DNA of 64,000 bases, from positions 124,001 to 188,000 of the forward strand of contig JBGCEH010000006.1 in assembly GCA_045106195.1 (NCBI GenBank), in the 5' to 3' direction. The position numbers were made by a program, and so were the translations under genes. The notes under the pieces are model-generated. The model ran no database searches, was not told the origin of the DNA, and saw only the letters and a list, made by a program, of their open reading frames with translations. Shown here piece after piece: positions 41,936 through 50,600 of this stretch (positions are counted from its first letter, which is position 1; each line of letters starts with the position of its first letter). Source of the stretch: Granulosicoccus sp045106195 (lineage in GTDB: Bacteria > Pseudomonadota > Gammaproteobacteria > Granulosicoccales > Granulosicoccaceae).

Positions 41936-43098
41936 TCTCCACGCGTGAAATTCTGGCAGAACTCATCCAGTTTGATACGACCAGTCGCCTGCCAAACAAA
42001 TCATTGATTCTATTTATCGAGAAGCTGTTAAACGACCACGGCATTAGCTCAACCATCATTCCCGATGCTGACGGTTCAAAGGCCAACCTGTATTGCACCG
42101 TGGGCCCGACAGACAAGCAAGGAGTCATGCTATCCGGCCATACCGACGTAGTACCCATCGATGGACAGGACTGGACTCAACCGGCCTTCGAACTTACGGA
42201 GCTGAACGGCAGACTGTACGGGCGTGGCACGACTGATATGAAGGGGTTTGTTGCTTGCGCCATGACGGCCGCCATCAATGCCAGCAAAAGCACGCTGGTG
42301 ACGCCGTTGCACCTCGGGTTTTCCTATGATGAGGAAATTGGCTGTGTTGGTGTGCAATCGTTGATTGACATGCTGCATCATGCCCCGGTAAAGCCAGCGA
42401 TGTGCATCGTCGGCGAGCCTACTAGCCTGAAGGTAGCAACCAGACATAAGGGTAAAATGTCCGTAACTGCACGATGTATTGGCCGTGAAGGACATTCCGC
42501 GTTAGCACCAAACGCGTTAAACGCGATCCACCTTGCCTGCGATCTTGTTGGCGTTATCAGGCAGATGCAAACCGCTATTCAAGCGCGTACTGATCTATCA
42601 GGTGTTGATCCATCAGATGTACCCTACACCACAATTCATGTGGGCAGAATCAATGCCAACCAAGCGCTTAACATCGTACCCAATCTGTGTACGGTCAACT
42701 TCGAAATTCGTTTTACCTCAGCAGATGATCCGCAAGCCCTGTTGAACGAGATTCGACTCGCAGCAGACATCATCGCCGGCAATGCCCGAAAGACCATTCC
42801 CGAGGCTGCTATCGAGCTTGATGTGTGGAATGCCTATCCCGGTCTGGATACGCCTGAGGAATCCAGCGTTGTCGATTTTGTAAAATCTTTGGTGGGGGCT
42901 AATTCCACCACGTATGTGGCCTTCGGTACAGAGGGTGGGCTTTTTTCAGAAAAACTGGGAATTCCCACCGTCGTTTGTGGTCCGGGTTCAATGAATCAAG
43001 GACACAAGCCTGATGAGTATATCGAGATTGAACAAATCAGACAGTGTGAGCAGATGTTGCAGCGTTTGACTGAGTTTCTGATGGTTGGCGAATTGTAG
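41932..43098 (+). CDS. M20-family deacylase, acetylornithine deacetylase-like (ArgE type)
   Basis: A 388-residue metallohydrolase with the M20 layout: SGHTDVVPIDG (first metal His-x-Asp), GRGTTDMKGF (bridging Asp), FSYDEEIGCVG (general base Glu-Glu), VGEPTS, an inserted dimerisation domain with GREGHSALAPN, and the last metal ligand region GPGSMNQGHKPDE. It best fits acetylornithine deacetylase (ArgE), step five of arginine synthesis. It is not next to arg genes and adjoins a LysR regulator and a CoA-transferase, so catabolic deacylation of another N-acyl amino acid is possible. It ends 2 bp from the convergent LysR gene. Confidence 0.83.
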   Translation: MISTREILAELIQFDTTSRLPNKSLILFIEKLLNDHGISSTIIPDADGSKANLYCTVGPTDKQGVMLSGHTDVVPIDGQDWTQPAFELTELNGRLYGRGTTDMKGFVACAMTAAINASKSTLVTPLHLGFSYDEEIGCVGVQSLIDMLHHAPVKPAMCIVGEPTSLKVATRHKGKMSVTARCIGREGHSALAPNALNAIHLACDLVGVIRQMQTAIQARTDLSGVDPSDVPYTTIHVGRINANQALNIVPNLCTVNFEIRFTSADDPQALLNEIRLAADIIAGNARKTIPEAAIELDVWNAYPGLDTPEESSVVDFVKSLVGANSTTYVAFGTEGGLFSEKLGIPTVVCGPGSMNQGHKPDEYIEIEQIRQCEQMLQRLTEFLMVGEL

Positions 43099-43100
43099 GG

Positions 43101-43997
43101 TTACCTGGCGGCCTTTGTCACCAGCGTCTTGATTGCCTGGGCAACTGCCGAAAGCGTTTGCTGTCTGCGCGTTACAACCCCTACCCTGTGAGTAATGACA
43201 GGTGAGGAAATAGCGCGACACTGTAAGCCCATCTCTTGCATCTGTACCTGGCTGGTGCTGGGTACGACGCTCAAGCCCAACCCTTCACAAACCATGCGTC
43301 CAATGCTTACCAGCTGGTGTGATTCAAATGCGGGAGTCAGCATGAGATCTTTTTTACTCAACGCCTCGTCGATATGTGCCCGAGTACCTGCCGGGCGTTG
43401 CAAGCTGATATGAGGATAGGCGAGCAGGTCTGCCCAGCGCAACTGCTTACGGCTTAACAGCGGATGCTCCGGCGGTAGAATGGCAATAAAGCGATCTGTG
43501 AACAATGGCTGGAAATCAAGCTCCGGGGCATCTCCGGGATCAAATGTTACGCCAAGCTCACAACGGCCTTCTCTTACCATCTCTACGACATTTTCTGCAA
43601 TAACGTCGTGTACCGTGACATTGACATTCGGATGTTGCCGGTGAAACTCGGCCAGCACCCGTGGAAGCAAATTGGTGGTGTACGTCGGCATGGCGGCAAT
43701 ATCCAGCTTGCCGCGACGCAGCTCGAAATGGTTTCTAACATCCTGCAAGGATTGCTCCCAGTCAGACAACAGCCGTCTTGCAACTGGATAGAATGCCTTG
43801 CCCTCCGGTGTCAGTACTACCGATCGCGTCGTACGGGTCAACAATTTTCCTCCCAGACAATCTTCCAGCTTTTTTATCGCAACGCTAAGTGCCGGTTGCG
43901 ACAGATGCAACTGGATTGCGGCTTCAGCGAAGCTGCCGGTACGGGCAACAGCGCTAAAGGCAATCACCTGATTGATAGTAATGGGTGCAATTTGCAT
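43101..43997 (-). CDS. LysR-family transcriptional regulator
   Basis: About 298 residues: N-terminal winged helix-turn-helix (AFSAVARTGSFAEAAIQLHLSQPALSVAIKKLEDCLGGKLLTRTTRSV) and a C-terminal LysR_substrate domain from about residue 88. The ATG at 43997 has AGGG seven bases upstream; an in-frame TTG at 44021 is possible. It is divergent from the CoA-transferase genes, and the space between them contains two perfect inverted repeats of the T-N11-A type, so autoregulation and control of scoAB are likely. Confidence 0.88.
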   Translation of the reverse strand: MQIAPITINQVIAFSAVARTGSFAEAAIQLHLSQPALSVAIKKLEDCLGGKLLTRTTRSVVLTPEGKAFYPVARRLLSDWEQSLQDVRNHFELRRGKLDIAAMPTYTTNLLPRVLAEFHRQHPNVNVTVHDVIAENVVEMVREGRCELGVTFDPGDAPELDFQPLFTDRFIAILPPEHPLLSRKQLRWADLLAYPHISLQRPAGTRAHIDEALSKKDLMLTPAFESHQLVSIGRMVCEGLGLSVVPSTSQVQMQEMGLQCRAISSPVITHRVGVVTRRQQTLSAVAQAIKTLVTKAAR

Positions 43998-44017
43998 TAA
44001 TAACCCTGGATTATTAA
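43997..44017. promoter_or_regulatory. Inverted repeat at the LysR gene start (candidate operator)
   Basis: TTAATAA-CCCTGGA-TTATTAA, perfect 7-bp arms with a 7-base spacer, containing the T-N11-A pattern of LysR sites. It overlaps the ribosome site and start codon of the LysR gene, a typical autoregulatory position. Confidence 0.45.
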
Positions 44018-44055
44018 TCAATTAAAAAATACAATTTGATAAATATAAAGTTTTC

Positions 44056-44070
44056 TTGCACCCTGTGCAA
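44056..44070. promoter_or_regulatory. Second inverted repeat between LysR and scoA (candidate operator)
   Basis: TTGCACCCTGTGCAA, perfect 6-bp arms around CCT, again with T-N11-A. It lies 58 bp upstream of the scoA start and 39 bp from the end of the first repeat, a spacing consistent with two sites on the same activator-controlled promoter. Confidence 0.45.
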
Positions 44071-44127
44071 TTATTCGCGTTGATCAGATGAAATCAACGC
44101 TAACGACGACAAGACCAGGAGTGAGCT

Positions 44128-44829
44128 GTGGCCGGATTTGACAAGGTTGTAACCAGTTACGAGGAGGCCCTCGATGGCCTCGAAGACAATATGACGATCA
44201 TCTCCGGAGGGTTCGGCCTTTGCGGCATCCCCGAAAATCTGATCAAGGAAATCAAGCGCAAAGGCACCAAGGGTCTGACCATCGCCTCCAACAATGCTGG
44301 AACCGATGGCAAAGGCCTTGGCTTGTTACTCGAAGACAAGCAGATAAAGAAAATGATCGCCTCATATGTTGGCGAGAATGCCATGTTCGAAGCCCAATTA
44401 ATGAGCGGTGAGCTAGAAGTAGAACTGACCCCGCAAGGCACATTGGCTGAGAAAATGCGTGCCGGCGGGGCCGGTATCCCCGCCTTCTACACCGCAACCG
44501 GCTATGGCACACAGGTTGGTGATGGCAAGGAAGTACGCGAATACGATGGCCGGCATTACATCCTTGAGGAATCGCTTAAAGGAGATTTCGCCATTGCCAA
44601 AGCCTGGAAGGCAGATCGATTCGGCAATCTCATGTTCCGGAAAACTGCACGCAACTTCAATCCGGTAGCTATTACCGCAGGCAAGATTGCAGTGGTCGAG
44701 GTGGAGGAAATCGTCGAGGTCGGTCAACTGGATCCGGATGAGATTCATCTGCCCGGCATTTATGTAAATCGTCTGATTCAGGGTACGTTCGAGAAACCCA
44801 TCGAACAACGTACTGTGCGCAGCGCATAA
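44128..44829 (+). CDS. scoA: 3-oxoacid CoA-transferase subunit A
   Basis: A 233-residue alpha subunit of succinyl-CoA:3-ketoacid (acetoacetate) CoA-transferase. Visible blocks are TIISGGFGLCGIPENLI (CoA-binding glycine loop), SNNAGTDGKGLGLLLE, ELTPQGTLAEKMRAGGAGIPAFYT and RKTARNFNPV. It moves CoA between succinyl-CoA and acetoacetate or a related 3-oxo acid. The GTG start follows AGGAG at a good distance. Twelve bp separate it from the beta subunit gene. Confidence 0.93.
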   Translation: MAGFDKVVTSYEEALDGLEDNMTIISGGFGLCGIPENLIKEIKRKGTKGLTIASNNAGTDGKGLGLLLEDKQIKKMIASYVGENAMFEAQLMSGELEVELTPQGTLAEKMRAGGAGIPAFYTATGYGTQVGDGKEVREYDGRHYILEESLKGDFAIAKAWKADRFGNLMFRKTARNFNPVAITAGKIAVVEVEEIVEVGQLDPDEIHLPGIYVNRLIQGTFEKPIEQRTVRSA

Positions 44830-44841
44830 GGAGTAATTGAC

Positions 44842-45498
44842 ATGGCTTTAACTCGCGAACAACTCGCTCAACGCGTCGCTCAGGAATTTCAGGATGGCTT
44901 CTATGTCAACCTCGGAATCGGCATACCTACACTGGCGGCAAACTATATCCCCGACGGCATGCAAGTGATGCTTCAATCTGAAAACGGCTTGTTAGGGATG
45001 GGGCAGTTTCCCCTGGAAAGCGAAGTGGATGCAGATCTGATAAACGCCGGCAAACAGACAGTCACCATGATAGAGGGTGCATCCTTGTTCTCATCGGCAG
45101 AATCCTTCGCGATGATCCGCGGTGGTCATGTGGATCTGACAGTATTGGGCGCTTTTGAAGTGGACTGCCAGGGCAATATTGCTTCATACATGATTCCGGG
45201 CAAACTTATCAAGGGCATGGGCGGTGCCATGGATCTGGTCGCTGGTGCTGACAACATCATTGTGACGATGACGCACGCGTCCAAGTCAGGACAATCCAAG
45301 CTTCTCACCGAATGCACCTTGCCACTGACAGGAAAAGGCTGCATAAAGCGTGTGCTGACAGACCTAGCCTTGATGGATATCGACAATGGCAAGTTCATTC
45401 TCCGAGAACGCGCCCCGGGAGTCAGTGTAGAAGAGATTATCAAGCTGACCGAAGGTGAGCTCTCCGTTATCGGCGATGTGCCGGAAATGGTCTTCTAG
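44842..45498 (+). CDS. scoB: 3-oxoacid CoA-transferase subunit B
   Basis: A 218-residue beta subunit carrying the catalytic glutamate in LQSENGLLGMG, preceded by NLGIGIPTLAANYIP and followed by GGHVDLTVLGAFEVD. It is read with scoA from one transcript (AAGGAG precedes its ATG). The pair is controlled by the divergent LysR gene by inference. Its stop lies 20 bp from the convergent TRAP permease gene. Confidence 0.93.
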   Translation: MALTREQLAQRVAQEFQDGFYVNLGIGIPTLAANYIPDGMQVMLQSENGLLGMGQFPLESEVDADLINAGKQTVTMIEGASLFSSAESFAMIRGGHVDLTVLGAFEVDCQGNIASYMIPGKLIKGMGGAMDLVAGADNIIVTMTHASKSGQSKLLTECTLPLTGKGCIKRVLTDLALMDIDNGKFILRERAPGVSVEEIIKLTEGELSVIGDVPEMVF

Positions 45499-45518
45499 TT
45501 TTTCGGGATTTGAAACAT

Positions 45519-46796
45519 TTATGGCATCAGCACTGACGGCAACCACGTCGCCAGTGCTGGTACATAGGACACCAGCAGTAACACCAGTATGTTGCTCACC
45601 AGGAAAGGCATGATCGCCTTGACCACAGGCATCAGTGGTTCATTGGCAATATTTGCGCAGACAAAAAGACATACCCCAAGTGGTGGTGTGGTCAGCCCGA
45701 TCATCAGGTTCAGCACCGCAAACGTCGCAAAGTGCAAAGGTTCTATACCCACCGCTTGTGCTAGTGTCAGCAACGGCACAAAAATGATGATCAGTGCAGC
45801 AATGGTTTCCATGAACATACCAATAACCAGCAACAGTACATTGATGATCAGAATGACGGCAATCTTGTTGTCGGTTATTGATAGCACTGTATCGGCAATG
45901 AGCTTCGGTATTTGCTCAGACACCAGTATCCAGCCAAAAACGTTGGCAAAGCCCACCAGTGCAAGAATACCCGCTGACGATATGGCACTGTCGACAATGA
46001 TGCGAGGCACCTCTTTTATCGGCAGTTCCCGATACACAAATGCACCCACGATGAATGCGTAAATACTGGCGATAACTGCCGTTTCGGTTGGCGTGGCGAG
46101 CCCGCTGAGCAAACCGTAAATGATGATCACTGTCATCGCCAATGCCCAGAAAGCACCGGCAAAAGATTTTGCAATCTCGCTGGCACCCAACCATGCCTGT
46201 CTGGGAAATTGTCTACGCCGGGCGATGATATACGCTGTAACCATCATGGCAAAGCCCATCAGTATTCCGGGGATCGCACCAGCGAGAAACATCTTGCCAA
46301 CAGAAATGCCCGACAGAGCACCCACGATAATCATGGGAACACTCGGCGGGATAATCGGGCCGACTGTTGATGAGGCCGCAGTAACTGCTGCCGAAAAGTC
46401 AGCCGGATAACCCGACTTTTTCATCCCGGGGATCATCACACCACCAATAGAGGCTGCATCCGCCACAGCGGTTCCGGTAATTCCGCCAAAGAGCATAGAT
46501 GCGCCTACATTCGATAGCGCCAGGCCCCCACGTATCCAGCCAACCAGTGCATTGGCAAAACGTATAATGCGTTCGGTAATCCCGCCTCTGTTCATCAGAT
46601 TACCCGCGAGAATAAACCCTGGAATGCTGAGCAATACAAACACATCCAATCCCGCGTACATTTTCTGCGGCATCACGACAACGGGAATATCCATCACCAG
46701 CAAATAACAAAGCGATGCAACGCCAAGTGTCACTGCGACAGGAATACCAACAATCAGCGCAAGAAAGAAAACAGAGGCAAGAACTAGCAGTCCCAT
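45519..46796 (-). CDS. TRAP transporter large permease (DctM-like)
   Basis: A 425-residue inner-membrane protein with about twelve helices and DctM signatures: LLSIPGFILAGNLMNRGGITERIIRFANALVGWIRGGLALSNV, FGGITGTAVADAASIGGVMIPGM and SSTVGPIIPPSVPMIIVG. It is the Na+-driven transport subunit of the TRAP system, last gene of the operon SBP-small permease-large permease. Its ATG shares one base with the small permease stop. Confidence 0.92.
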   Translation of the reverse strand: MGLLVLASVFFLALIVGIPVAVTLGVASLCYLLVMDIPVVVMPQKMYAGLDVFVLLSIPGFILAGNLMNRGGITERIIRFANALVGWIRGGLALSNVGASMLFGGITGTAVADAASIGGVMIPGMKKSGYPADFSAAVTAASSTVGPIIPPSVPMIIVGALSGISVGKMFLAGAIPGILMGFAMMVTAYIIARRRQFPRQAWLGASEIAKSFAGAFWALAMTVIIIYGLLSGLATPTETAVIASIYAFIVGAFVYRELPIKEVPRIIVDSAISSAGILALVGFANVFGWILVSEQIPKLIADTVLSITDNKIAVILIINVLLLVIGMFMETIAALIIIFVPLLTLAQAVGIEPLHFATFAVLNLMIGLTTPPLGVCLFVCANIANEPLMPVVKAIMPFLVSNILVLLLVSYVPALATWLPSVLMP

Positions 46797-47305
46797 CAGT
46801 TATCCGGCTTCCGGTTGATAGCCAGACCATCATCATTGGCAAACAGCATTGACAGTATTCTGAGCAGTGAAAAAACAGCTAACGATGCCAATAGAATAAA
46901 AACTGAGAGATGTACATAGGTCATTTGCAAGGACATGGCTGGCGAGGTCTGAAACGCACCGATGGACACAAATTTCCAGGCCGGCATTAGCAAGAACAGG
47001 CACAAGGCACAGCTAATAAGCGCTGAAAAAAATCGCAAGCGCCGAGGCCATCGCCCGGGCAGAGATTCACAGACTATGTCTACATTAACCAGATCGCCAG
47101 AACGCCATGCCAGCCCTATGCCAAAGGCACACAGATACAAAAGTGCAAAACGTGTGAGTTCTTCTGTCCACACGGGCGATGCGGCAAATGAACGACCCAG
47201 CACCTGTATGAGCACCGCCGCAATCAGCAAGACAAAAGATATTCCCAGACAGATGCGACTCACCAGAACCACAATCGCTTCCAGTTGTCTGATGATGTTT
47301 TGCAT
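46796..47305 (-). CDS. TRAP transporter small permease (DctQ-like)
   Basis: A 169-residue protein with four membrane helices and the DctQ pattern, including VWTEELTRFALLYLCAFGIGLAWRSGDLVNVDI. It pairs with the large permease. The gene is 65 bp downstream of the binding protein gene on the same strand. Confidence 0.9.
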   Translation of the reverse strand: MQNIIRQLEAIVVLVSRICLGISFVLLIAAVLIQVLGRSFAASPVWTEELTRFALLYLCAFGIGLAWRSGDLVNVDIVCESLPGRWPRRLRFFSALISCALCLFLLMPAWKFVSIGAFQTSPAMSLQMTYVHLSVFILLASLAVFSLLRILSMLFANDDGLAINRKPDN

Positions 47306-47370
47306 GATTCTCCAGGCGCCGGTGTGCAGGAGCCGCTAGCCAGTCATGACTAACGGCTCTACAATCAGAT

Positions 47371-48351
47371 CTAGTTACTGAACAGGTCTTCAACGATAGG
47401 CTTGATTTCAGGCTTTACGTTGGCAAGCACAGCCTCTTTTGCTGCCGCCTGGAACGCTGGACCATCAACATCCACAAACGTCATGCCGTTGGACTCCAGA
47501 TACGCCTGATCTTCGGCAAGACTTTCAAGCAACAGTCCTCTTTCGAACTTCTGCGCAACAGCAGCGGCGTCCATTACAGCAGCCTGATCAGCTTCGGGCA
47601 GTTTTGCCCAAGTGGATTCTGCGATCGTCAGGTAGATCCACGAGCGGACATGTTCGGTCTTGTTGACATGACTCTGAACCTCATTGAAGTTAGCTGAGCG
47701 AATCAATGCCAGTGGATTTTCCTGCGCACCGATAACACCGTTTTGCAGGGACGTAAACACCTCAGAGAAAGCCATGGGAGTTGGTGAGGCACCCAGAGAC
47801 TGCCATACGTCCACAAACAACGGTACGTTGGGTACCCGCATCTTTAAACCATCCAGATCGGCCGGTGTTGTGATCGCCCGATTGGATGTCAGGTTTCTCG
47901 GACCACGCGCAAAATACGCTATAGGACGAACCTGTGCCTTTTCGATGATTTCAGCCTTGACATCGTCACCTATCGGGCCACTGGCAACCTCATCCATGTG
48001 TTCGAGCGATTTGTATGCATAGGGCACCGCCAGCAGTGCGGCCATGGGCGCCCAGTTCTGCAGACTTTCACCAGTTATAGTCATGTCTACCGTTCCCAGT
48101 TGCATGCCGTTGATAAGATCAATTTCCTTGCCCAGTGATTCATTAGGGAAGACTTCCACTGCGATGCGTCCGTCGGTTCTGGCGCTAAGCTCTTCGCCAA
48201 ACGTCACGGCTGCCTTGTGCCAGGCGTTCTCCTCATTGGCCAGATGCCCCAGCTTGAGCGTCATTTCGGCACTTTGTGCCGAGCCACCTGCGATGGCAAG
48301 GCAGCAAGCACCGATCAATACTGTCGCTTTCTTGTAATATCTGTTATGCAT
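47371..48351 (-). CDS. TRAP transporter periplasmic binding protein (DctP-like)
   Basis: About 326 residues. A signal peptide (ending AQSAE) leads into the DctP fold: LKLGHLANEENAWHKAAVTFGEELSART, VEVFPNESLGKEIDLINGMQLGTVDM, and the ligand-binding Arg block GLKMRVPNVPLFVDVWQSLGASPTPMAFSEVFTSLQNGVI with the conserved Arg that binds a carboxylate. The ATG at 48351 has GGAG six bases upstream. With a GntR regulator and mannonate dehydratase nearby, a hexuronate ligand is likely. Confidence 0.9.
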   Translation of the reverse strand: MHNRYYKKATVLIGACCLAIAGGSAQSAEMTLKLGHLANEENAWHKAAVTFGEELSARTDGRIAVEVFPNESLGKEIDLINGMQLGTVDMTITGESLQNWAPMAALLAVPYAYKSLEHMDEVASGPIGDDVKAEIIEKAQVRPIAYFARGPRNLTSNRAITTPADLDGLKMRVPNVPLFVDVWQSLGASPTPMAFSEVFTSLQNGVIGAQENPLALIRSANFNEVQSHVNKTEHVRSWIYLTIAESTWAKLPEADQAAVMDAAAVAQKFERGLLLESLAEDQAYLESNGMTFVDVDGPAFQAAAKEAVLANVKPEIKPIVEDLFSN

Positions 48352-48370
48352 AATTTTCTCCGTGGTTACT

Positions 48371-49120
48371 TCAAGGATAGGCCTCACCCAAGGCCTCGAC
48401 ATTGTCGAAGTACTGCGGGTATCTTTTCAGAATGAGAGGAAGAACCCGCAGTACTTCGCGTAAATGATTTCGCATGGCTGTCTGGGCACGTCCGGGTGCG
48501 CCCTCATCAATACAGTCAACGATAAGTTGATGTTGTTCAATCAAGGTTTGCGTGGGAAAATCCTCAAACGTAATGAACCGGACCCGGTCCATTTGCGACT
48601 TGGTTGCTTCGAGAAAATCCCAGACTTTGTGCATGCCCGCTGCGTCTGCCAGCGTATGATGAAATTTTTCATCAAGCTCGATAAACCGACGGGCAGAGTT
48701 TGCCTTGCATTTGCGTTGTTCTGTCAGCTGTTTGCGCAGATCTGCAACCAGAGATTTGTCGGGATTCTTTGCAATCATTCTGATGATGTCTGCCTCTACC
48801 GCCTCTCGTACAAATCGGCCGTTCAATACGGACTCCAGATTGATACGTTTGACGAAGGTGCCGCGTTGCGGGCGAATCTCAACCAGGCCCTCGTTAACCA
48901 GCGTAATCAATGCTTCACGCACCGGTTGCCGACTTACATTGTAGGTCTTTGCAAGTCCTGTCTCTGAGACGCTGCTGGATGGCTCCAGATCGTTACGAAT
49001 AATGCGCGAACGCAGAATGCGCCGCAACTGCGGACTCACCGCCTGCGTATGATCGAGCTGCCATTGGTCAGAATTGTTCAGGGAAATGCCATCGGAATGC
49101 ACGAAGTGAGAACGTATCAC
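48371..49120 (-). CDS. GntR-family regulator with FCD domain
   Basis: A 249-residue regulator: winged helix with YNVSRQPVREALITLVNEGLVEIRPQRGTFVKRI (about residues 58-92) and an all-helical FCD sensor domain with the metal-site pattern (DEKFHHTLADAAG and later MRNHLREV). The GTG start has GGAAGAG seven bases upstream. Members near uxuA (UxuR/ExuR type) answer to hexuronates. It is 20 bp upstream of the TRAP genes on the same strand and divergent from uxuA, so it probably represses both. Confidence 0.88.
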   Translation of the reverse strand: MIRSHFVHSDGISLNNSDQWQLDHTQAVSPQLRRILRSRIIRNDLEPSSSVSETGLAKTYNVSRQPVREALITLVNEGLVEIRPQRGTFVKRINLESVLNGRFVREAVEADIIRMIAKNPDKSLVADLRKQLTEQRKCKANSARRFIELDEKFHHTLADAAGMHKVWDFLEATKSQMDRVRFITFEDFPTQTLIEQHQLIVDCIDEGAPGRAQTAMRNHLREVLRVLPLILKRYPQYFDNVEALGEAYP

Positions 49121-49133
49121 AGTTGCACTCTTC

Positions 49134-49145
49134 CATACAAGTATG
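49134..49145. promoter_or_regulatory. Candidate GntR operator
   Basis: CATACAAGTATG, a perfect 5-bp inverted repeat around AA, 14 bp upstream of the GntR start codon. Its size and symmetry fit FCD-type GntR sites. A further 10-bp palindrome GGCATATGCC lies at 49209-49218 on the uxuA side. Confidence 0.4.
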
Positions 49146-49253
49146 TAGATTTATAACTCGTAATCGGAAAGACACGAGCCTGAGTGGGTACCTACCGGTA
49201 AAAGGTAAGGCATATGCCGACGAAAGAGGGAAATGGCTGTACGATATGCTTCG

Positions 49254-49273
49254 ATTCCCGCCTTCGCGGGAAT
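49254..49273. repeat. REP-like palindromic element
   Basis: ATTCCCGC-CTTC-GCGGGAAT followed by GACG: a perfect 8-bp stem with a four-base loop, flanked by CG. It matches the dispersed palindrome (gattcccgcc...gcgggaatgacg) common between genes in many proteobacteria. One complete copy is seen in the window, about 120 bp upstream of uxuA. Confidence 0.6.
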
Positions 49274-49394
49274 GACGTTCTCCTGTTGCGAGATATTAAT
49301 ATCAAGTCAATTTCATTTTTCAGTAGACAACGCGCTCGCCTGCGCACGCAACCATAAACACAAGCAACTGAATTAACTGAATTAGCGACGAATC

Positions 49395-50600
49395 ATGAAA
49401 CAGACGTGGAGATGGTTTGGCCCTCACGACACCGTGAGTATCGACGACATCAGTCAGGCCGGGGTGGAGGGAATTGTTACCGCCCTGCACCATCTGCCCA
49501 ATGGTGCCGTCTGGTCTGTTGAACAGATTAAGAAGCGACAGAGCGAAATCGCACACTACCGTAATGGTCAACCCAGTGGTCTTGCCTGGGATGTGGTTGA
49601 AAGCCTGCCCGTGTCAGAATCTGTCAAGCAGCAATGCGGTGACTGGAAACAGCATCTGGTCAACTACACGCTCAGTTTGGAAAATCTTGCGCAGTGTGGC
49701 GTTAAAACAGTGTGTTACAACTTCATGCCTCTGCTGGACTGGACGCGCACCGATCTTGCCTACAAACTGAACAACGGCGCACGTTGCATGCGATTCGATA
49801 TCAACGATTTTGCAGCGTTTGATATTCATATCCTTAAGCGTGATGATGCACAGAGTGCTTTCCCGGAACAGGTCGTCGAAGAGGCGAAAAAGCGCTTCAG
49901 TGAAATGAATGAAGAAGACAAAAGCACACTTGCGAAAAACATAGTTTGCGGACTTCCGGGAGCAGAAGAAGGCTACTCACTGCAGAACCTTAAAGAGCAT
50001 CTTGCACTGTACGACAACATCTGTGAAGCAACGCTGCGAAAACATCAACTGGATTTTCTCAGTGAGGTTATACCCACTGCAGAGAGGGTGGGCATAAACC
50101 TTTGCTGCCACCCCGACGACCCGCCGTTTTCACTGCTTGGCTTGCCCAGAATCATGTCTAGTGAAGAGGACTATACAATCCTTGTGCAGACGCTGGATTC
50201 AAGAGCCAACGGGATAACACTCTGTTCAGGGTCGCTAGGTGTCAACACTGATGTCGATCTTGCAGGCATGATGAACCGTCTTGGCAATCATGTGCATTTT
50301 ATTCATCTGCGAAACGTGAAACGAGAGACATCGGGTCAGAAAATCTCTTTTCATGAAGCGGCACACCTTGAGGGTGCTACCGATATGGTGTCGCTGATCA
50401 AAGCGGTAATCAATGAGGAGCAGCGACGAAAAAGCAATGGACAAGAGGATCACAACATCCCTTTCAGACCCGATCATGGCCAGGAGATTCTGCACGACCT
50501 GAACGTAGCAGGACAGCCTGGTTACCCCGCTATAGGCCGCCTCAAGGGACTGGCGGAGCTACGCGGGATAGCAACTGCCCTGACTCATGCAGGCACCTGA
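49395..50600 (+). CDS. uxuA: Mannonate dehydratase
   Basis: A 401-residue UxuA: MKQTWRWFGPHDTVSIDDISQAGVEGIVTALHH start, GLAWDVVESLPVSESVK, NLAQCGVKTVCYNFMPLLDW, then the metal-binding barrel region NLCCHPDDPPFSLLGLPRI and the C-terminal PFRPDHGQ. It converts D-mannonate to 2-keto-3-deoxygluconate in the glucuronate pathway. Neither fructuronate reductase (uxuB) nor uronate isomerase is in the window. It is divergent from the GntR gene and TRAP operon, which probably import the hexuronate. Confidence 0.95.
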   Translation: MKQTWRWFGPHDTVSIDDISQAGVEGIVTALHHLPNGAVWSVEQIKKRQSEIAHYRNGQPSGLAWDVVESLPVSESVKQQCGDWKQHLVNYTLSLENLAQCGVKTVCYNFMPLLDWTRTDLAYKLNNGARCMRFDINDFAAFDIHILKRDDAQSAFPEQVVEEAKKRFSEMNEEDKSTLAKNIVCGLPGAEEGYSLQNLKEHLALYDNICEATLRKHQLDFLSEVIPTAERVGINLCCHPDDPPFSLLGLPRIMSSEEDYTILVQTLDSRANGITLCSGSLGVNTDVDLAGMMNRLGNHVHFIHLRNVKRETSGQKISFHEAAHLEGATDMVSLIKAVINEEQRRKSNGQEDHNIPFRPDHGQEILHDLNVAGQPGYPAIGRLKGLAELRGIATALTHAGT

